Positions 56,869 to 64,000 of a stretch of DNA of 64,000 bases are shown one piece after another. The stretch is from Aaosphaeria pasadenensis. Lineage: Eukaryota; Ascomycota; Dothideomycetes; Pleosporales. The notes beneath the pieces were generated by a model. It saw nothing but the letters and a program-made list of their open reading frames with translations, had not been told where the DNA came from and ran no database searches. How positions within the stretch are numbered: the stretch's first letter is position 1; every line of letters begins with the position of its first letter. The stretch spans positions 1,550,001 to 1,614,000 of the forward strand of contig JAKLMB010000003.1 of NCBI GenBank assembly GCA_022813625.1. Direction: 5' to 3'. The position numbers were made by a program, and so were the translations under genes.

Positions 56869-57183
56869 GATGTTGGGTAGGTCTTTGGTGGGACAGAGAA
56901 GATCAAGGACCAGTGGTTCAACTGACGAATGCGGGGGAGTAAAGACAACTGAACATGAGGAATGAAAAGGCCGAAGCCTTTTCGTTGCTGAACGTTGTCA
57001 GTTGGTTGGTCCTGCCTTTATGTATATTCTTCGTCAGGGAATATTGATAGGAGAAGCTCGACCAGGCTGAGACTGCCGTCATCTTTATACACGTCAAACC
57101 GGCACGTAGACGGAGCGGGATGCAGCCGACAGCTACGTTATTGTCACCCCCCTGTGATTGGAGAGTGTCTATGTTTCACGGCT
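56869..57183. promoter_or_regulatory. Promoter region of the zinc-finger gene
   Basis: 315 bp upstream of the zinc-finger gene's ATG, without a supported ORF. It borders the GATTCTTAAG motif cluster. Confidence 0.4.
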
Positions 57184-57817
57184 GATTCTTAAGTATCTCT
57201 CCATGTTCGACTCTCCCATAGGCTGACACCGATTCTTAAGTCGCTTCCAGGAACGCCACATGCAGGTGCCGCAGAAACTTAAGAATCGCAGGCATTCTTA
57301 AGCTGGGCACGATTCTTAAGACGCTCTCTACAAAATTCGCCTCCTGATCTCACGAACGGCGATATGGCGACCGACACAGAGTATCGAACGGCTTACAGCA
57401 ACGCTCATACACCAAGAAAAGTAACCCGATTCTTAACTCAAACATCCTTTCTTATATGCACATGTCACAGGTACCCAGGTACCACCGCTTCCACGGCCTC
57501 GTTCGCAGCAATGACATGCTGCCTGATTTCGCGCTGAGCCACCCTTTCCTCCCGCATATTCTTAACTCAAACAACTCGCCACGCTTCCACCTGCCTGCCT
57601 GCATCGAGTCCTCTTCAACCTAGCCACAAGCATGCACCAGCCTTACCATTCTGAAGTTTTCCATTTTGCCAATGAAACAAGAAAGGGAATGTTCAACTCA
57701 AGGGTAGGGTTTCTGATTTCTCGTTCGGATACCGCTTTATGTATGGCGACGTACTCGGTTCTGCCTCGAGCATAGGGTCCGATTCTTAACCATGCCGTAC
57801 TGTGGATGATTCTTAAC
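57184..57817. repeat. Cluster of GATTCTTAAG-like motifs (copy A side)
   Basis: The word ATTCTTAA followed by G or C occurs at 57,184, 57,231, 57,294, 57,311, 57,428, 57,558, 57,781 and 57,808, and in inverted form at 57,278. Many contain the palindrome CTTAAG. The spacing is irregular. The same core returns as a strict 25-bp array in copy B (59,957-60,081), which supports a shared origin or a binding-site role. Function unknown. Confidence 0.7.
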
Positions 57818-57824
57818 ATCGAAG

Positions 57825-58275
57825 ATGAAGTTAACGGCAAGGATGAAGCCAACGGCAAGGATGAAGCCAACGGCAAGGATGAAGCCAACGGCAAGGATGA
57901 AGCCAACGGCAAGGATGAAGCCATCGTCAAGGATGAAGCCAACGTCAAAGATAAAGTTAACGTCAAAGATGAAGCCAACGGCAAGGATGAAGCCAACGTC
58001 AAAGATAAAGTTAACGTNNNNNNNNNNNNNNNNNNNNNNNNNNNNNNNNNNNNNNNNNNNNNNNNNNNNNNNNNNNNNNNNNNNNNNNNNNNNNNNNNNN
58101 NNNNNNNNNNNNNNNNNAACGTCAAAGATAAAGTTAACGTCAAAGATGAAGCCAACGGCAAGGATGAAGCCAACGTCAAAGATAAAGTTAACGTCAAAGA
58201 TAAAGTTAACGTCAAAGATGAAGCCAACGGCAAGGATGAAGCCAACGTCAAAGATAAAGTTAACGTTAAAGATGA
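57825..58275. repeat. 18-bp minisatellite broken by an assembly gap
   Basis: At least 19 visible units of an 18-bp repeat (core GATGAAGCCAACGGCAAG, with AAAGATAAAGTTAACGTC-type variants), interrupted by 100 Ns. As 18 is a multiple of three, all forward frames stay open; one reads as a hexapeptide series of type NGKDEA/NVKDKV from an ATG at 57,806 to a stop at 58,318. Coding is doubtful: the frame is made of the array itself, and the corresponding part of copy B has no such frame. The true array length is unknown because of the gap. Confidence 0.85.
58018..58117. other. Assembly gap (100 N)
   Basis: Exactly 100 N inside the 18-bp array; a round number of this kind usually stands for a gap of unknown size, here caused by collapsed repeats. 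Confidence 0.98.
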
Positions 58276-58436
58276 AGGAAGGCCAAGTCGGCACTCCGCC
58301 AAAGTTCCAATATGTTAATCGAGTTCTTAGATTTCCATTCGCTGTCTGAATGATGACGGGTCTGTGCCAATGATAATGACCATTCATCGCTTACGCCCCC
58401 TTCAGCGCTCACAGTATTACCCTACGCACGTCGACC

Positions 58437-58763
58437 TTTTTCACTTCCTGCATTTGGTAAACATTGATACCACGCCCACCACTTTCACTTCCCTCATTCG
58501 GTGAACGATGCCTCCCACCACTTTCACTTCCCTCATTCGGTGAACGATGCCTCCCACCATTTGCACTCCCCTCATTCGGTGAACGATGCCTCCCACCATT
58601 TGCATTCCCCTTATTCGGTCAATATGATACCGCCCCATCACAATCACATCCCTCATTCGGTCAATATAATACCTCCTGTCATTTCCATTTCCCTCATTCG
58701 GTGAATATGATACCTCCCATCAGTTCCACATCCCTCATTCGGTACTTACGATGCCGCCCATCG
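58437..58763. repeat. 39-bp tandem repeat upstream of the copy A gene
   Basis: Eight units of about 39-46 bp sharing CCCTCATTCGGT followed by GATGCCTCCCACCA or a variant. Two central units are identical; outer units drift. The array ends about 28 bp before the TATA box at 58,791, so its length could influence expression. Confidence 0.85.
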
Positions 58764-58790
58764 CTTGCGCTTGCGCTCATGCCTTGAGAT

Positions 58791-58800
58791 GTATATATAC
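58791..58800 (+). promoter_or_regulatory. TATA box of the copy A gene
   Basis: GTATATATAC about 290 bp upstream of the ATG. The equivalent element is kept in copy B (60,595-60,609), which supports a real promoter. Confidence 0.55.
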
Positions 58801-59088
58801 CAAATGTATCCACCTTCTACCACTGGCTATACCAATTCAAAAAACTTTCTCTTCTATATCAAGTTTCGCGTAACTGTTGAATACTGAAATACCTTTCATT
58901 CGACGTACATCCTTCCGAAGGACGAAATAAACACGAGTCGTCACTATCAAACCCACTCGTCACCATCAAACTCAAACCCACTCATCACTACCAGACCTAC
59001 CGGTCACCATCAAACCCACTCGCTCACTCAACCACTCACTCACTCAACCACTCAGCCAACCAACCGTTCGAAAACAAAAACGACAAGA

Positions 59089-59412
59089 ATGTTCATCCCG
59101 ACCACCACTCCCACTCCCTCACCCACCCCTTCCTTCACATCCTCCCTCCTTTTCAACACCACCACATCATCCTTCCTCACCATTACCACCATCGCAACAA
59201 CACCGTTACCAACACTGACGCCTACGCCTACGCCTACGCCTACGCCTTCGCCCGCAAATCTCGCCAGAAACGAGAACACTACAGCCCTGACGCCTGAGTC
59301 CGCGATTGCAATCGCGTTCGGCCTTGCAACGTTGGCGCTCTCGATCGCGGTCGGCGTGCCGCAGCTACTCATCTTGTCTCGTCGGCGTCATCGTCGTGGT
59401 TCGGCAGCGTGA
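59089..59412 (+). CDS. Small Thr-rich single-pass membrane protein, copy A
   Basis: A 107-aa protein, ATG at 59,089. Residues 1-68 are Thr/Pro/Ser-rich (including a TPTPTPTP run) and could be O-glycosylated if exposed. One membrane helix follows (AIAIAFGLATLALSIAVGVPQL region, about 74-98), then a strongly basic tail (SRRRHRRGSAA). No signal peptide is visible, so by the positive-inside rule the N-terminus would face outward or the lumen. The paralogue at 60,986 keeps the last 40 residues with a single change (Ser to Thr in the helix) while the outer part has diverged. This uneven conservation in a duplicate, plus a conserved TATA box, argues for a real gene. Function unknown. Confidence 0.65.
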   Translation: MFIPTTTPTPSPTPSFTSSLLFNTTTSSFLTITTIATTPLPTLTPTPTPTPTPSPANLARNENTTALTPESAIAIAFGLATLALSIAVGVPQLLILSRRRHRRGSAA

Positions 59413-59956
59413 AAGGAGTGACTTCGCCTTGGGTGAAGAAAGGGGGGAAGAGGTTCATGTTTATGATGGAATAATAGTGGCGTCGACGCTATAACTCTGT
59501 GAGGTAGTGAGCCTGGAAGAAGAGAAAATAGGGAGGGGGGATAAGAGGAATGAGTGTACGTTTCCATAGCTAGATACCAGGATACGTTTCCAACAATATA
59601 TATAAAACATTCAAACTAAGCATAACAGCAACGTTCCTCTCTTAACGCACTGCAAGTGACATACAACACCACCCTTCCTCCCACATATCCTTACCTTAAA
59701 CAACTCACCACGCTTCTACCTGCCTCCCTGCATCGAGTCCTCTCCAAATCCATCTACGAGCATGCACCACCAGCCTTGCACACCCAAGCTTTGCGCCATT
59801 CTTAAGGAATTCCTATTGTGCTAAAAGAGACATAGTAATGTTCAACTTGAGACTAGAGGTTTCCAAATTTTGGTTTGGCTGCCGTGAAATACTTACGGAT
59901 CTGCTGACCTAGCCCGATTTCAAAACCTTTGTCGTTCAACGTGGTATGGTGAAGGG

Positions 59957-60081
59957 GTTCTTAGCATCGTGCAGCAACGATGTTCTTAACGTTGTGCAGC
60001 GAAGTGGATCTTAACGTCGTATCGAAGAACGATTCTTGACGTTAAACGGCAAAGTGGTTCTTAATGTCGAAGGCGAAGGCG
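59957..60081. repeat. 25-bp tandem repeat with TTCTTAAC core (copy B)
   Basis: Five units with starts at 59,957, 59,982, 60,007, 60,032 and 60,057. Each begins with a variant of GTTCTTAACGTCGT. This is the ordered counterpart of the scattered motif in copy A. Confidence 0.8.
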
Positions 60082-60291
60082 CCACTTCGCCAAAGGTTCC
60101 AATATGTTAACGTCCCTCTATCGATGCCTTAAATCGCCATTCTGAGGTCGGCCTGTATCAATGATGACCATTCGTCGCTTACGTTTCTCTCAGTTTGGAG
60201 CCAATGACGGAGGGTTCGTCACATACGCTTCTCTCGAACTGGACTTTCGCGGTGCGGTCAGCCTGGACGTTTCGTTGGAATCAATCAGTAG

Positions 60292-60523
60292 AAAGTTCGT
60301 CACTCATGGGCATGCAACGGGCATACAATATGGCACTCCTCGTCTGAGTTCGATCCAGTCAGGGAAAAGTTCGTCACTCATGGGCATGTAACGGGCTTGC
60401 AATGTGGCACTCCTCGTCTGAGTTCGATCCAATCAGTAGAAAGTTCGTCACTCATGGGCATGTAACGGGCTTGCAATGTGGCACTCCTCGTCTGATTTCG
60501 ATCCAATCAAGGGAAAGTTCGTC
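60292..60523. repeat. 74-bp tandem repeat upstream of the copy B gene
   Basis: Three units (60,292, 60,366, 60,440) and a 10-bp partial fourth (60,514), nearly identical. They contain AAAGTTCGTCACTCATGGGC and GTTCGATCCA; the latter resembles a tRNA T-arm, but no tRNA fold fits. It lies between the shared flank and the TATA box, the same position as the 39-bp array in copy A. Confidence 0.9.
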
Positions 60524-60594
60524 TCACCGTCCCCCTCAAACCAATCAGGCTCAGTCTAGGGCGAAAGTCCTGCTCCGTACTTACTCTCCGACAT

Positions 60595-60609
60595 GTATGT
60601 ATATATATG
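60595..60609 (+). promoter_or_regulatory. TATA box of the copy B gene
   Basis: TGTATGTATATATAT about 380 bp upstream of the ATG, matching the TATA element of copy A in relative order. Confidence 0.55.
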
Positions 60610-60985
60610 AATCCAACTTACCACTACTCTTTGTTTTCTATCTCTACTCGAACAATTAATTCATAAAAGCCTTGTCTTCTATATCGAGCTTCACCTGATT
60701 GTTATACTATTATTCTGAAATCTACATTCAAACCCAAACTTGGACTCAAATCAAGAGAAAGGCTTGACACATTTTATTCGACATACGGTTTTCAAGGAAA
60801 CAAACACGAATTGTTACTATCAAACCCACTCGACGATATCGAACCCACTTGTCACTATTAAACCTACTCGATCACGATTAAACCTACTCGTCTTTGTTGA
60901 CCCCGGTCAATCACTATCAAACTCAATCAATCAGTCTATCGACCAACCAACATTCACCCACCCGTCACATCCAACCAAATCAACC

Positions 60986-61252
60986 ATGTTCATCCCCTCG
61001 AACACCACCACAACCACTCCCTCCACTTTCACCCCCTCCTCCCTTCTCCTCACTACATCCTCCTTCACCACCATCACTTCGACCCCTACGACACTACCAT
61101 CCACTGCAAAGAACGGCATCAGCAGTCTAACACCGGAGTCCGCGATTGCAATTGCTTTCGGCCTTGCTACTCTGGCACTCACTATCGCCGTCGGCGTGCC
61201 ACAGCTACTTATCTTGTCTCGTCGTCGACATCGTCGTGGTTCGGCAGCATAG
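60986..61252 (+). CDS. Small Thr-rich single-pass membrane protein, copy B
   Basis: An 88-aa protein. The ATG at 60,986 is chosen because it aligns with the paralogue's start (MFIP followed by a Thr run); the frame is open further upstream but through the repeat-rich leader. Residues 1-48 are Thr/Ser-rich without the TP repeat of copy A, so the outer part is about 19 residues shorter. The helix and basic tail are almost identical to copy A. The orientation argument is the same as for copy A. Neither protein matches a family I know. Confidence 0.65.
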   Translation: MFIPSNTTTTTPSTFTPSSLLLTTSSFTTITSTPTTLPSTAKNGISSLTPESAIAIAFGLATLALTIAVGVPQLLILSRRRHRRGSAA

Positions 61253-61638
61253 AAGGAGTAGCTTCGTCCTAGAGAAGAACGGGTGGGTTGAAGGGATATT
61301 GTCGTTGAATATGTAGTTGTGGAGGAGGGGAGGGAGTGGAGTTGATGAATATGCATTTCCGATAGCTAGATACCAAGATACATGCCTACATATATACAAA
61401 TGCATTCAAAACTAAGGAGAACACCAACGTTCCTCTCTTGACATACTGCAAGTGACATATAAGTGGTTGTTCGTTCGAGCGTCGTTATACATTTCTAAAG
61501 GCAGAGAGAGCTAGCTATATATAGATACTTATGCATACAAATATGGAAAAGGTGGTTCGCGTTATAATGATACAATGAGTTTGTTAGTACATGTGATTTT
61601 GTCATCAAAACATTTCTCTTCCTCTTCTCATTATCATC
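61253..61638. other. 3' flank of copy B and convergent spacer
   Basis: Contains the end of the duplicated segment (to about 61,460), then unique DNA with a TATATATA run near 61,515 that is probably the 3' UTR of hem25. Confidence 0.5.
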
Positions 61639-62701
61639 TCAAATCCTCTCCTCCACCCCGTTCCACCCTCTCTCCGCCCGCCGTATCAATTCCTCATACA
61701 CCGTCCACGCCAACGCCGAACTGACCGCCTTCCTCGCGATCCTGATCCCCAGCCCATCGAACAGACTCCGCACGCCCTCCTCCGCCAACATCCTCTTCGC
61801 CGCAACCACCATATTCGTGTACCGTCCCGGCATAAGCTGCAACCTCGTCTTAATCGCATCGAACGGATTCGTCAGCGTCGTCCCCAGTCCCGCCGCCATG
61901 ACCCCAGACATGAAATTAATCCCCGCCGCCGTACTCGAACTCAACTTCCCCGCACCCTCACCCTCCTCTCCATCCCCAGCACGATGACCCCCCGCCTTCT
62001 CCTCAATCCTCGTAGCCAACCTCGACAACCTCCTCTTACTCTGCTCATAGAAAACGACATACAAGCCCGCATACGGCGCGTCCCGCACCGCCGTAGCCCC
62101 AAACCCCGCAAAGAACCCCCTCACCCCCTCCCTCGCCCAGATATCCCGCGTCGCCGACACCAGCGACGTGTACGCGTAGAGGTTGCTCTCGTACCGCACT
62201 TTCAGCACCGTGATCGGCATCATCACGAAGCCCGCCCACGTGCGCGCGACCGCGCCGGTGGCCAGGTTCGCCGTGTTCGTGAGTTTCGGGAGACTGCTCG
62301 AGTGGCCGTCACCACCACCACCGGCGGTCCCTCGGACGCTCGCCCGAGCGACTTCCTGCCGCAGGGCATTCAGGCCGGAGAAGTAGAGCGCGGAGCCGCA
62401 GCCCGTGCGTAGTGTCGACGGGAGGGTGCCGCGCCAGAATTGTCGCAGGGGAGAGGGGCCGCGGGCGATGGAGCGGATGGTGGCGAGGTAGGTGTTTTGG
62501 TGGGATTGCTGGACGCGGGTTTTGAGGAGGTCGGCGGGTTGGAGGAGCACGGCGGAGAGGATGCCTGAGGAGAGGCCCGCGAGGAAGTGGACTTTATATT
62601 TGCAATGGACTTGTTAGTTATGGGGAATTTGGGGGGGAGGGGATATGGGGGAGAGGGGACGTACAAGAGGACGGAGCGCGCGACTTCGAGCCATCTGACA
62701 T
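61639..62701 (-). CDS. hem25: Mitochondrial glycine carrier Hem25 (SLC25A38)
   Basis: Two exons, 62,701-62,665 and 62,591-61,639, across a 73-bp intron; 329 aa. The three mitochondrial carrier signatures are present: QPADLLKTRVQQ, MPITVLKVRYES and NPFDAIKTRLQL. The first two are characteristic of the glycine carrier branch, as is HFLAGLSSGILSAVLLQ before the first. Six membrane helices are expected. It imports glycine into mitochondria for 5-aminolevulinate, the first step of heme synthesis. The first exon (MSDGSKSRAPSS) is short and was chosen because the join gives a continuous first helix. A Gly/Asp/Glu-rich insert lies in the loop near residue 220. Confidence 0.9.
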
Positions 62702-63840
62702 CCTTCCGCTTCTTCTTCTTCTTCTCTCACTTCCACCTTTTTCAATCAATCCCGTTCAATTACCACTACTATAAACAATTAAACCGTGAACAATGCCAAT
62801 CCCCGCGCAGCATTGTTGGTGAGCTTTTCGCAGACGAGGAGACTCGCAATTGGCGTCGTGGGGAACGAGTGTAGTGTGAGAGCTGAGGTGCGTGTTGTAT
62901 TATTTTTAAGTTTTTGGGGAGAAGAGATGACGTTCTCGATGGAGGTGATTTGCCCGCCCAGGCGCCGCGAGTTCCCGACACAGCGGATCATCGGTGTGCC
63001 GACTGGATGGGTGCGCCAGGTCAGCTGCGGGTCGGAATTTGTAACCGAGGCGGTGGGTGGGTGTCAAGACAATGAATGATTAGTTAGGGGTCATTCGAGT
63101 GCAGTCACAGGTACAATTGCAACCTGCCATAGCGAAGCAAAGAAAGTAATCGGCACAATTGGAACAATTCATGTTTTATGGTAGTTATATAGTTAATAGT
63201 TATTTCTAAATAAACCATGCTGCTCGCTTTCAAAGGGCAAATAAATGCAAGGCAAGGCAAGCAAGCGAGCGAGCCCATCTCGTGTCGTGTATAAAAAGCG
63301 TCTCAAACGTTCAAAAAAGCTCGAACCTCGAATAAACCGGTGACTCCTGGTACTCCGTAGTCACTCAACGCACCCACTCGCTCATTCTAGATAGTTGACG
63401 ATAATGCATGCTGCCGTCCACTTCATCCTGCCTGCCTGCCTTCCCCACAATTTCGTAATGGCATCGCATCCAACTCCCCCGCCCAGTTCCAACGTATCAA
63501 GACAGAAAAATAGAAAGAAGGAGAAGAGAGGAATTAATTATATAATGGTGAATGTAAAAAACACTTCGCTTGGATGGTTGGTGAAAAGGGGCTGCTGAAC
63601 AATTGCTGCCGCCGGCAAACAAGAAAAGAACAAAAGGTAGAAACGATCATGCCGAAGTAAGAAAGCGTTTGAGGGTAAGTACTCCAGCTATGGCCACCCG
63701 ATCCGAAGCGTCGTCATAAAAAGAAAAAGGAAACACCCATTCCAAACGCCATGCTCGTGTAAATGCAAAAAAAGTCAATGGTTCAATAAAGGGTTATGTG
63801 CAAGCCAGTGCACACGGTCTTGATGAGTGGAATGGAATGT
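62702..63840. other. Intergenic region
   Basis: Promoter of hem25 (a CTTCTTCTT-type pyrimidine tract just upstream of the ATG on the + strand), then DNA with one TACTCCGTA motif (63,351-63,359) and AT-rich stretches. The right-hand part is probably the 3' UTR of the gene that runs off the window. No ORF is supported. Confidence 0.45.
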
Positions 63841-64000
63841 TCAGACGCTCACGTTTCCGTCTCCGCCAGGAGGCTCCATCCAGTCACCAACGCCATTGAA
63901 GCCAGGGCCTAGCGAGTTCAGCGACATGCCCTCGCCTTCTCCGCGCTCAACCCACTCTTTCTCGTTCAGATCTCGCCAGATGCGATGGAAGTACAGTCGG
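63841..64000 (-). CDS. 3' end of an unidentified protein gene (partial)
   Basis: The minus strand is open from the window edge to a TGA at 63,843-63,841, about 53 codons. The peptide (RLYFHRIWRDLNEKEWVER, then Gly/Asn/Pro-rich, ending GGDGNVSV) reads as a genuine C-terminus: a charged amphipathic helix followed by a flexible tail. Too little is present to name the family; transcription factors of the Zn2Cys6 type often end like this, but that is a guess. Confidence 0.55.
   Translation of the reverse strand, partial: RLYFHRIWRDLNEKEWVERGEGEGMSLNSLGPGFNGVGDWMEPPGGDGNVSV

Larger units (their letters stand above)
57540..59670. repeat. Segmental duplication, copy A
   Basis: About 2 kb that matches copy B (59,671-61,460) in order: an ACCCTTCCTCCC opening with a Pro/Thr-codon-like tract, the TCTTAAC motif stretch, a minisatellite, TTCCAATATGTTAA, a GACCATTCATCGCTTACG-type block, a second minisatellite, a TATA box, a leader of short ATCAAACCCACTC repeats, the small membrane-protein gene, and a 3' end with the shared block ATAGCTAGATACCA and CAACGTTCCTCTCTT. 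The two copies have clearly diverged in their arrays. Confidence 0.8.
59671..61460. repeat. Segmental duplication, copy B
   Basis: Direct-repeat partner of 57,540-59,670, same order of elements and same orientation, with different minisatellites in the equivalent places. Divergence between the copies is substantial outside the gene's 3' half, so the duplication is not recent. Confidence 0.8.

Noticed and set aside
57643..58387. Minus-strand frames across the 18-bp array
   Set aside because: All frames are opened by the repeat period; hydrophobic translations are artefacts of the array.
60292..60523. tRNA-like T-arm sequence GTTCGATCC in the 74-bp repeats
   Set aside because: No acceptor, D-arm or anticodon stem can be folded around it.
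1..64000. Transposon, repeat-induced point mutation block, or biosynthetic gene cluster
   Set aside because: No transposase or reverse-transcriptase motif, no long terminal repeats and no strongly AT-skewed block was seen; the two dehydrogenases and the permease have no core synthase nearby.

Overview
This window is a piece of a filamentous ascomycete (Pezizomycotina) nuclear genome, and a Dothideomycete-like fungus is my best guess. The evidence is short introns of about 50-60 bp with GT-AG ends and CTAAC/CTGAC branch points, gene-dense housekeeping blocks with short divergent or convergent spacers, long pyrimidine-rich leaders, and single-copy conserved fungal proteins. No rRNA, tRNA, transposon or CRISPR array was recognised. 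All exon structures were assembled by eye from splice sites, phase and protein continuity.

Layout. Positions 1-12,100 are gene-poor and rich in CT tracts and microsatellites; the one clear gene is a bHLH transcription factor (4,524-6,251) behind a very long gene-free leader. At 12,110-12,673 lies a small secreted Cys-rich protein, a candidate effector. From 13.1 to 19.4 kb come a THO-complex WD40 protein (Tex1/THO3 type), a short-chain dehydrogenase, and a large kelch-type single-pass membrane protein. From 19.4 to 25.8 kb only weak small ORFs are visible, one of them Cys-rich. From 25.8 to 39.4 kb is a compact block: an F-box-like protein, a broken gene remnant, a nitrilase-family amidase with a 15-nt first exon, a TMF1/Sgm1 Golgi coiled-coil protein, the proteasome chaperone Nas6/gankyrin, the TORC1 regulator Npr3, a second short-chain dehydrogenase, and tRNA-splicing endonuclease subunit Sen54. 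After another 3-kb gap come an amino-acid permease (six exons), an uncharacterised disordered nuclear-type protein, an HRI-type eIF2-alpha kinase, and an SR-repeat DUF3824-like protein.

The most unusual part is 54.5-61.5 kb. A four-exon protein combining an N-terminal zinc ribbon, a hydrophobic segment and two C-terminal C2H2/C2HC fingers sits beside a tandem segmental duplication of about 2 kb. Each copy encodes a tiny Thr-rich single-pass membrane protein (107 and 88 aa) whose membrane segment and basic tail are almost identical. Each copy carries its own different minisatellite upstream of the TATA box (an 18-bp array broken by an assembly gap plus a 39-bp array in copy A; 25-bp and 74-bp arrays in copy B), and GATTCTTAAG-like motifs are clustered in front. 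The window ends with the mitochondrial glycine carrier Hem25 and the 3' end of an unidentified gene.

Functionally, several genes meet in nutrient and stress control: Npr3 (TORC1 and nitrogen), the HRI-like eIF2-alpha kinase, the amino-acid permease, and Hem25 (glycine import for heme, while HRI kinases are heme-responsive in animals). Their nearness is probably ordinary gene order rather than a functional cluster.
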